Origin: Lysobacterales bacterium | Lineage (GTDB): Bacteria; Pseudomonadota; Gammaproteobacteria; Xanthomonadales; SZUA-36 | Assembly: GCA_028289465.1 (NCBI GenBank) | Contig: JANQPM010000041.1 | Coordinates: 1-49,971 of the forward strand | Direction: 5' to 3' | Length of the DNA stretch: 49,971 nt | In this document: positions 27,597 to 33,985 of the stretch, one piece after another | How positions within the stretch are numbered: position 1 is the first letter of the stretch | How the letters are laid out: each line of letters opens with the position of its first letter | Notes under the pieces: model-generated | Told to the model about the DNA's origin: nothing | Seen by the model: only the letters and a program-made list of their open reading frames with translations | Database searches by the model: none | Position numbers and translations under genes: made by a program

Positions 27597-28920
27597 GGCG
27601 GGTGAACAACCGGGGCCAGCCGCCGAGCTGCCCAGAAATCACCTGCTGCGGGCGCACCGGACGCTGATATCGCTGATTGAGGACGAGAATATTCCGGACC
27701 CGGTACGGCGCGAGCTGAGCGAGGAATTTCGCCAGATCGAGGCGCTGAAAGACAAGCTGCGGCGCCAGGAGATACATATCGCCGCATTCGGCCGGGTCAG
27801 CGTGGGTAAATCCTCCCTACTCAATGCACTGCTCAACCAGACGGTTTTTTCTACCAGCCCGCTGCACGGCGAAACCAGGACAGCGCAGCGCGAAGCCTGG
27901 CAGGAACATCGAATCAACGCTGTGTTTCTGATCGACACGCCCGGCATTGATGAATTGAACGGCGATCAGCGGGAAGCGCTGGCGCATGAAATCGCACAGC
28001 AGTCCGATCTGATTTTATTTGTCTGCGATGCCGACCTGACCCGTATTGAGCGCGACGCATTGCAACGGCTTAACCGCCGGCAGCGGCCGCTGATTATGGT
28101 ACTCAACAAAGCCGACCGTTATTCCCCCGAAGAACGCGAACAGTTGCTGAGCCGGCTGCATCAGCGCTGCGCCGGGCTGCAATCCGTCAAGGATATCGTC
28201 GCGGTCAGCGCTGCGCCGCGACCGCAGCGCGTTATCGAAATCGCCGCCGACGGTTCGGAGCGGCATGTGGAACGCGAGGCTGTTGCCGATATCGGGGCAT
28301 TACGCCGGCGCCTGTGGGACATTTTACAGCGCGAAGGAAAAACTCTGGCGGCACTGAATGCCGCGCTGTTCGCCAGCGAGCTCGATCAGACCGTGGCTGA
28401 GAAAATCGTTACGATCAAACGCGAACTCGCCGAACGCGTCGTCCGCAGCTACAGCCTCGGCAAGGGCGTGCTGGTTGCGGTCAACCCGGTGCCGGTAGCC
28501 GATCTGCTGGCTGCGGCAGGCAGCGACGTGGCCATGGTTATTCACCTGAGCCAGTTGTATGGCATACCGATGAGCCATAAAGAAGCCGGCCGACTGCTGT
28601 GGACCATAGCCGGCCAGCTTGCCGCACTCATGGGCGCCTACTGGGGCGTGAACTTGTTGTCATCCGCGATGAAAACCGTCAGCGCCGGTTTGTCCACGGT
28701 GCTGACCGCCGGTTCGCAGGGCGCTTTGGCCTACTACGCGACCTACCTTGTCGGCCGGGCAGCCGAGGCCTATCTGGTCGCCGGAAAGTCCTGGGGCGAA
28801 GCCGGCGCGAAACAAACGGTGCAGTCCATCGTCGATTCCCTGGATCGGGAGTCCATTCTGACCGGCGCCCGGCAGGAAATTCTGGAGCGCCTCAGACCGA
28901 AAAATACCGAGACGCCCTGA
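27523..28920 (+). CDS. Membrane GTPase of the Era/DUF697 type (second of a pair)
   Basis: 465 residues, a paralogue of the preceding protein but without its N-terminal membrane hairpin. G1 GRVSVGKS (90-97), G3 DTPGI (138-142) and G4 NKAD (195-198) are intact. The C-terminal part has DUF697-like hydrophobic stretches (LGKGVLVAVNPVPVADLLAAAGSDVAMVIHL; IAGQLAALMGAYWGVNLL). ATG 27523 is chosen because GGAG lies 10 bases before it; an ATG at 27505 is also in frame. It lies inside the end of the first GTPase gene in another frame. A GTPase heterodimer is an attractive reading but unproven. Confidence 0.85.
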   Translation: MPWNRMRDILPGWLWRTEKKTETREAGEQPGPAAELPRNHLLRAHRTLISLIEDENIPDPVRRELSEEFRQIEALKDKLRRQEIHIAAFGRVSVGKSSLLNALLNQTVFSTSPLHGETRTAQREAWQEHRINAVFLIDTPGIDELNGDQREALAHEIAQQSDLILFVCDADLTRIERDALQRLNRRQRPLIMVLNKADRYSPEEREQLLSRLHQRCAGLQSVKDIVAVSAAPRPQRVIEIAADGSERHVEREAVADIGALRRRLWDILQREGKTLAALNAALFASELDQTVAEKIVTIKRELAERVVRSYSLGKGVLVAVNPVPVADLLAAAGSDVAMVIHLSQLYGIPMSHKEAGRLLWTIAGQLAALMGAYWGVNLLSSAMKTVSAGLSTVLTAGSQGALAYYATYLVGRAAEAYLVAGKSWGEAGAKQTVQSIVDSLDRESILTGARQEILERLRPKNTETP

Positions 28921-28927
28921 CCGCGAG

Positions 28928-28971
28928 TTGACCCACGACTTGACCCCGGGGCTTGACCCTACAGCTTGACA
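28928..28971. repeat. Four TTGAC direct repeats
   Basis: TTGACC starts at 28928, 28940 and 28953, and TTGACA at 28966, giving steps of 12, 13 and 13 bases in otherwise GC-rich DNA upstream of the oxygenase. It could be a regulator site, stacked -35 boxes, or local duplication. Confidence 0.55.
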
Positions 28972-29000
28972 GCATCGGTTCTGTCGGGCAATTTCCACCC

Positions 29001-29678
29001 ATGGAAGCACGTATGCAACAGAGCAGCGCCAACCTCTGGGGCGAGTTCGCAACGCCGCTGTTCAGCGCCAGGCATCCGCAGCCGGACAGCCTGAACCAGG
29101 CATTGATCAACCTGTTTACCCGGCAGCGCACACAAGGCAACCGCTACGCCAATAAAGAGGGCGTACTCAGCAAACAGGTGTCTATTTTCGAAAGCTCCTG
29201 GGATTTGTTCAAGTGGCCCCAGGCCGAGATTCAGGCGCTGAAGAACTTCTGCATGGAGCACCTGTGGTACTGCGTGGCCAAAAGCAATAACTACAGCATG
29301 GAGCAGTGTAAGCAACTCAGAGTCTTCACCGAATGCTGGTACCATTTAACGGATTTCGGTGGCTATATCTCATCGCATAACCACCCGAACGCCGCCTGGT
29401 CAGGCGTCTACATGGTGGACCCGGGAGACGCGAACCCGGACTACCCGGATTCCGGCGTGCTGAGCTTCAAGGATCCGCGGCAACTGGCCAACAGCTATAT
29501 CGATCCGGCCAATGTAAGCTTTGACCGCAAGTTTCATATGGGCTCAATCAACTTCCCGATGCAGGCCGGAGAATTAATGCTGTTTCCGTCCTATCTCTAC
29601 CACGAAGTCTTTCCGTACATGGGAAAACGGCCGCGTATCACCGTCGCGTTTAACTGCGCGTTCTCGCACGCCGCTTAG
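29001..29678 (+). CDS. Putative 2OG-Fe(II) oxygenase (TIGR02466-like)
   Basis: 225 residues from ATG 29001; an ATG at 29013 with GGAAG upstream is equally likely, and the frame reaches back to a TTG at 28953. The family pattern seen is YISSHNHPNAAWSGVYMVDPG, with the first metal ligands near His126/His128, and LMLFPSYLYHEVFPYMGKRPRITVAFN with His201 and Arg210/212 for iron and 2-oxoglutarate. I recall this family from marine bacteria and cyanophages; substrate unknown. It has no close sequence likeness to the two P4H-like oxygenases of the window. Its TAG interlocks with the TAA of the convergent sulfotransferase-like gene (TTAG). Confidence 0.85.
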   Translation: MEARMQQSSANLWGEFATPLFSARHPQPDSLNQALINLFTRQRTQGNRYANKEGVLSKQVSIFESSWDLFKWPQAEIQALKNFCMEHLWYCVAKSNNYSMEQCKQLRVFTECWYHLTDFGGYISSHNHPNAAWSGVYMVDPGDANPDYPDSGVLSFKDPRQLANSYIDPANVSFDRKFHMGSINFPMQAGELMLFPSYLYHEVFPYMGKRPRITVAFNCAFSHAA

Positions 29679-30733
29679 TCGAGCAGGCAGTACTTTCTAT
29701 CAAACTGCACCGGTATCCGGGCCAGACTGGTTTGCGCCCAGTCCATCGTCTGTTCGATGCGTCCGGCAAATTGCGTTTCGATGGCTGCCAGTTCCAGATC
29801 GTGCTGCCGTGGCGAGTAGTTCCGGTCCGATTCCTTGGAATGGCGGGTAAACACTCCATGCTCGACGACGGTGCGGATCAGCTCACCGTCCATGGACAAG
29901 CCGAACAGCCTGGCGACAGCCGTCAGCGCGTCTTGCGGCCGGTCGAGCATCTGCTTCATTGACAACAGGCCGATGCGCTGCCCCGGGCGCGGCTGGCAAA
30001 AGCGCATAAAACGGTAAAGCTGGCAGTGCCACAGCACAAAACATTGTTGCAACCAGGTCAGCGCCTGCCAGTCCGGCAGCCCGGCAGACTCTGCATAGTC
30101 GCTGTCCTGCCACAGTGCGGCCAGGAATACCGGCAGCATCTTGCGCGACTCCCGTTCTTTCTTCAGGTTGGAAACCAAAAATCGTTTCGCGTCGGTATAC
30201 AGCAACAGCAGCGGTGATGCGGGATAGCGATCCGGAAGATAGTCCAGCAGTACGTTGGCATAATTACTGGGCTTGATGATCAAGCGTTCATCTGCTGCAT
30301 AGGTTTTGTTCAGCAGCGAAAGAACCAAGTCTGCCATGCTGTCATCAAAAGCGGCCGCATTTCGACCGGCGGAACGCGCCTGACGGATGTGCCCGGCCAG
30401 TACGCTGAGTATTCTGGGTTCCTTCAGTACCAGCGCCAGCCCGGGATGGTTCAGCGCCGAGGCCAGCAGTGTCGAGCCGGCAAACGCGCAATGGATGATG
30501 AAACCGGGCGGGAATTCGGCTTCCGTTCCGGCCAGTTCTTCTACCAGCCGGCCGGCCGGTGCGCTGCGAACAACACTTGGCATCGGCCGAATCCGGTGAT
30601 CCAGAAACGGCGAATCCAGATAGGTCTGCCGGCTGACATTGGCAAAGCTGCATTGCCGGTTGGCGATATCGATGCCGGCCAGCAGCCAGTCCGGACTACG
30701 GCAGAATTCGCGAATATCCGCAGCCGCTATCAC
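29675..30733 (-). CDS. Sulfotransferase-like protein (third of the cluster)
   Basis: 352 residues. The P-loop-like region FIIHCAFAGSTLLASALNHPG resembles the 5'-phosphosulfate loop, and ILSVL and IIKPSNYANVLL fit the rest of the core. PAPS-dependent sulfotransfer is the expected activity, but the loop is atypical (no G-x-x-R/K-S-G-T), so another phosphate-ester-binding role is possible. GTG 30733 overlaps the methyltransferase stop in four bases (GTGA), showing translational coupling; upstream frame has no family likeness. Last gene of the minus-strand cluster. Confidence 0.65.
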   Translation of the reverse strand: MIAAADIREFCRSPDWLLAGIDIANRQCSFANVSRQTYLDSPFLDHRIRPMPSVVRSAPAGRLVEELAGTEAEFPPGFIIHCAFAGSTLLASALNHPGLALVLKEPRILSVLAGHIRQARSAGRNAAAFDDSMADLVLSLLNKTYAADERLIIKPSNYANVLLDYLPDRYPASPLLLLYTDAKRFLVSNLKKERESRKMLPVFLAALWQDSDYAESAGLPDWQALTWLQQCFVLWHCQLYRFMRFCQPRPGQRIGLLSMKQMLDRPQDALTAVARLFGLSMDGELIRTVVEHGVFTRHSKESDRNYSPRQHDLELAAIETQFAGRIEQTMDWAQTSLARIPVQFDRKYCLLD

Positions 30734-31716
30734 GCGTCGCGGTCCGCCGGCTCCAGCCGGGCACGGAACAAATGACCCAGCTCGCCGCCGTTGCTGTCCT
30801 TCAGCACATCGGAACGCTGTACGCAAAAACCAAGGTCCGCCAGACCGGTCCGCACCCGTTCCACCGTGTCATCGTCCAGCGCGGCATCCAACAGCGCCTG
30901 CAGGCGTGACTGATGGGCGGCGAGTTCGATATTGACCTGTCCGATCCTGTCGAGTACCACATCGGGTGAATACCGGTGGCGATGCTGGTACAACTCGCCC
31001 AGGTTGCCCATGACCTTTGAGGTCAGCCCGTCGACCAGCTGTTCCTGCCGGATTCGAAGCAAGGCTTTCTGCGCCACTGCAGTCCATCGCTGCTTGGCAC
31101 GGCCGGCTTCGGGACTTTGCAGACCGGCCGGATCGAACCGCCGGCCCCGGATTTCGGTCCTGACCAGCGCGCTGACATATTCCACAACCTGCCATTCGTT
31201 CAGCAGCCAGTCGACCTCCCTCAATTGCTGCCGCGAGGCTGCCGCGACTGTAGAGCGCTGGCTGTGGCTGACGAACTGCAACAGACCGCCGGGCCGCAAT
31301 ACGCGGCCGATTTCCGCGAAGACCAGCGACCAGTCCGTGTATTCGATGGCATATTGACCGGTGACCAAGTCGAAAAAACACGCTTCAAACGGCAGGCGCT
31401 CGGCGGCAACACGCGCATGGACAACAATCTGCTCGGTCAACCGCGAATCCAGGTCCGGCGGCAGCGATACTCTGGCCGAGTCAACGCCATGAATCTCGAA
31501 CCGCTTGCCCTGCTGCAATCCGCTGCCGGCGCCGATCAGCGGAACCGCCAGATTGCCGGTGGCGATATCCAGCACCCGGCACGCGTCGGGAATCCGGTTA
31601 AAGAGATTTAGCCAGACCTGGTGAATACGGCCGCGGTAATTGCCTTCCGCATCCGCAAAACAGGCCGCGCCGCGGCCTGAAGCCCAGTAGCGGTCCCAGG
31701 CTGTTGCGGTCTTCAT
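30730..31716 (-). CDS. Class I SAM-dependent methyltransferase
   Basis: 328 residues. SAM motif I is VLDIATGNLAVPLI; motif II/III regions are FDLVTGQYAIEYTDW and IGRVLRPGGLLQFVSHS. A long C-terminal helical part (about 190-328) is not typical and might bind the substrate. ATG 31716 lies 5 bases after the stop of the oxygenase gene and is taken as the start; a longer frame reaches 32007 but overlaps that gene. No Shine-Dalgarno is conspicuous, so re-initiation is likely. Target unknown. Confidence 0.85.
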   Translation of the reverse strand: MKTATAWDRYWASGRGAACFADAEGNYRGRIHQVWLNLFNRIPDACRVLDIATGNLAVPLIGAGSGLQQGKRFEIHGVDSARVSLPPDLDSRLTEQIVVHARVAAERLPFEACFFDLVTGQYAIEYTDWSLVFAEIGRVLRPGGLLQFVSHSQRSTVAAASRQQLREVDWLLNEWQVVEYVSALVRTEIRGRRFDPAGLQSPEAGRAKQRWTAVAQKALLRIRQEQLVDGLTSKVMGNLGELYQHRHRYSPDVVLDRIGQVNIELAAHQSRLQALLDAALDDDTVERVRTGLADLGFCVQRSDVLKDSNGGELGHLFRARLEPADRDA

Positions 31717-31721
31717 GGCAC

Positions 31722-32381
31722 CTATGACTGCTGACCGGCCGTATTGGCGGCTGCAGGCGGCGGTTTGACGGCCCGCAGTTTCTGATGCAATTGGGTAATA
31801 ATAGTGTATTTCGGGCCCGATACCGGTGGTGCACCACGATGATAGTAAGTCCACCCCACCGGTGCGAAAATCAGACGCCCTTCCACCGGCTTGATCGCTT
31901 TCCGGTGCCACAGAAACTCCGTCTCGCCGCCCTCGTCCACAGTGTTCAGATACCACTGGGCGGTAATCACCCGGCTCATGGAGCTGCCGATATTGTCCGA
32001 ATGCCAATTGAACAACTGGCCGGGGTTGTAGCGGGCCATACGGAACCCCTCGTGTACGATGTCCACGGTTTTAAAGGCCCGGCTCCAGCGTTCCATGTAT
32101 TTCTTCAAATGGTAGATCAGGTTCTTGTTGATGATACCGATCACGTCCTCCCAGCCCTGGGTCACGTCCGCAAAATCAATTTCGGTGGTGCCTTTGAACT
32201 CGGGCCGGTAATTGCCCTCACCGACCAGACCCTTGACCTTGCGCGGATCATTTTCGAAACGATCAATGACATCCCGGCAGAAATCCGGCGACAACGCACC
32301 ATCGTAGATGCCAAAAAAAACATCGCTGTCAAATTCATCGTTGTCGATAGTAGTCATCGTAGCATCTGCGTTCCGGGCCAT
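31722..32381 (-). CDS. 2OG-Fe(II) oxygenase (prolyl-4-hydroxylase-like)
   Basis: 219 residues. The iron triad is His127, Asp129 (NWHSDN) and His181 (YYHRGAPP); Lys191 (GPKYTIITQ) should bind 2-oxoglutarate. The core WYLNTVDEGGETEF parallels the enzyme at 5338-5895. Residues after about 205 are a Pro/Ala tail. ATG 32381 opens MARNADATMTT; ATG 32357 is a shorter alternative. It is followed 5 bases later by the methyltransferase. Substrate unknown. Confidence 0.87.
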   Translation of the reverse strand: MARNADATMTTIDNDEFDSDVFFGIYDGALSPDFCRDVIDRFENDPRKVKGLVGEGNYRPEFKGTTEIDFADVTQGWEDVIGIINKNLIYHLKKYMERWSRAFKTVDIVHEGFRMARYNPGQLFNWHSDNIGSSMSRVITAQWYLNTVDEGGETEFLWHRKAIKPVEGRLIFAPVGWTYYHRGAPPVSGPKYTIITQLHQKLRAVKPPPAAANTAGQQS

Positions 32382-32489
32382 AGCGGATTATAGCCTGATG
32401 CGGGCCGCCAACGCAGTGACCGGCGCCAGTTGGAGTCGTTGCGCCCGAACGCGCTTCTACAGAAAACCAAAATGGCTGGTGCGACGGAC

Positions 32490-33296
32490 TCAGCGCTGGT
32501 AATTCAGCACATTCAATATGGTTTGATAGTCCGCGATGCGCTCAATAGGTCCGCGCAGGTCATCCGGCACGGGCTGTCTGGGTAATACCTGAATACGATC
32601 GCCTGCACGGTTGCCGTGGATATCGCCGGTGACTTTATCGTTGGTCTGCCATGCGTTCCGATACGATGCGTCAAAGGGCAGCTTGATTTGTTCGCAGATC
32701 AAAGACAGTCCCCGGTCCGGGTCCGCGACAAAATCCTCGTAGCGATGAAAACCGACAGCGTCGGCCATCTTGGCGAAAGCGCGGCAACCCCGCATGGTCT
32801 TAGACAAATCCAGCTCGCCCATTGCTGGAAACAACCGCGTCAGACTCAGCCACTGATCCAGAGGGTGGCGGACGGTCGCTATCCGCCGCAGTTCGAAATG
32901 CGGTGCCAATATTTCGCTCAGCGTCGATCGAAAGGCGGGGCGGCAATACGGCGTACCGATATAGTCCCAATGGCTCCATTCGCGAATGACCAGGTGCTGC
33001 CCGAGCTCGGCACAACGGCCGGCGATGATCCGGATGGTATTCAGCGGATCGGCAACCCGGACGATCTCGCTGACTTCCTCGGCCGAGAACAACTGATACC
33101 AGTCCGCCGCCTGGCTTAGCGGATGATAATGATGGAAAGCATCCGGGTGGATCTCGCTCAACAGCACCACATCCCGCATCGCGCCGATGCAGCGGCTGAT
33201 AACGGTGCCGCCGCTGCGTGCCATCTGGTGCAGAATTCGAATCGGTGGTCGCGGCGGTTCGGTCAAAAGCGATATCCCAGGTGTTCGCATTCCCAT
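32490..33296 (-). CDS. Sulfotransferase-like protein (second of the cluster)
   Basis: 268 residues. HQMARSGGTVISRCIGAM (about 23-40) fits the 5'-phosphosulfate loop of sulfotransferases, and IATVRHPLDQWLSLTRLF near residues 137-154 fits the 3'-phosphate loop (R...S). This makes PAPS-dependent sulfonation probable. Its first 34 bases overlap the preceding sulfotransferase gene, so the two are co-translated. A gap of 108 bases separates it from the oxygenase and holds a short repeat-like piece (about 32442-32462) but no gene. Confidence 0.82.
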   Translation of the reverse strand: MGMRTPGISLLTEPPRPPIRILHQMARSGGTVISRCIGAMRDVVLLSEIHPDAFHHYHPLSQAADWYQLFSAEEVSEIVRVADPLNTIRIIAGRCAELGQHLVIREWSHWDYIGTPYCRPAFRSTLSEILAPHFELRRIATVRHPLDQWLSLTRLFPAMGELDLSKTMRGCRAFAKMADAVGFHRYEDFVADPDRGLSLICEQIKLPFDASYRNAWQTNDKVTGDIHGNRAGDRIQVLPRQPVPDDLRGPIERIADYQTILNVLNYQR

Positions 33297-33868
33297 GCAA
33301 AGGCGCGCTCGATCAGGTGCCGTTGCGCATCGGAATAGTACTGCTGGTAAGGCCCCTGCTGGGACCGGTAGCCGGCTTTCGCTCTTACCCGCAGTTCGCC
33401 CGGAAACGGTACGCCGAGCTGGCCGAATACTTCGGTCAGCTCTGCATCCAGCCGCTCATACCGCAGCACCCGGTCCACCAGCAGGGTTTTGTCATCCTCA
33501 TCAGTGTAAAGCGGATAGTTTACACAGAGTTCCCGCCGGGTCAGATAGTCGTCGAAACTCAGGCTGCCGCCGATACGATGATTTTCCATCGCGTAGTGGG
33601 AAAGCGTCTTGTCCCACGGGTTTCTTTCCACGCAGAACTTGAAGTAGTCGCTCCACAGATCCGGCGGAACGGCCAGGCGCACGGCAAAAGCCGAAATGTG
33701 GTTGTAGAATTGCCCGAAATTGCGCGGGCGGTGCCGCGGGTGCGGCGGATAGATCGGCGTGAAGACATCACTCCGCCCGCAGACCTGCGACAAAAACACT
33801 TCGATGCTGGTGCCTGCGGTTTTCAGTGTCTTGATAAAAATGAAGCGGTATTTGTGCGAAATAATCAT
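33263..33868 (-). CDS. Sulfotransferase-family-2-like protein (first of the cluster)
   Basis: 201 residues. YRFIFIKTLKTAGTSIEVFL has the K-T-A-G-T-S 5'-phosphosulfate loop, and FKFCVERNPWDKTLSHY has the R-N-P-x-D...S 3'-phosphate loop of the carbohydrate-sulfotransferase-like group (Sulfotransfer_2). No signal peptide, so cytoplasmic. ATG 33868 is probably preceded by its own promoter (CATAAT about 15 bases upstream on the minus strand), because the TonB receptor before it ends in a terminator. The acceptor is unknown. Confidence 0.85.
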   Translation of the reverse strand: MIISHKYRFIFIKTLKTAGTSIEVFLSQVCGRSDVFTPIYPPHPRHRPRNFGQFYNHISAFAVRLAVPPDLWSDYFKFCVERNPWDKTLSHYAMENHRIGGSLSFDDYLTRRELCVNYPLYTDEDDKTLLVDRVLRYERLDAELTEVFGQLGVPFPGELRVRAKAGYRSQQGPYQQYYSDAQRHLIERAFAWECEHLGYRF

Positions 33869-33911
33869 CGAAGGCGCATTATGGCATTAGGCAGCGGCGG
33901 TCAGAAACGAC

Positions 33912-33940
33912 AAAAAGGCCGCGCCGGTACCGGCGCGGCC
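33912..33940 (-). terminator. Terminator of the first TonB-dependent receptor
   Basis: A perfect 24-base palindrome (GGCCGCGCCG-GTAC-CGGCGCGGCC) followed on the minus strand by TTTTTG. It lies 46 bases after the receptor stop and separates it from the sulfotransferase cluster. Confidence 0.9.
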
Positions 33941-33985
33941 TGCAGCAATCAACCTTGAACGGCTGACGGCTATTTCGATATCACC

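Noticed and set aside
31717..32007. Upstream extension of the methyltransferase frame
   Set aside because: It overlaps the oxygenase gene, and the methyltransferase family opening (TAWDRYWASGRGAACFADAEG) begins only after ATG 31716.
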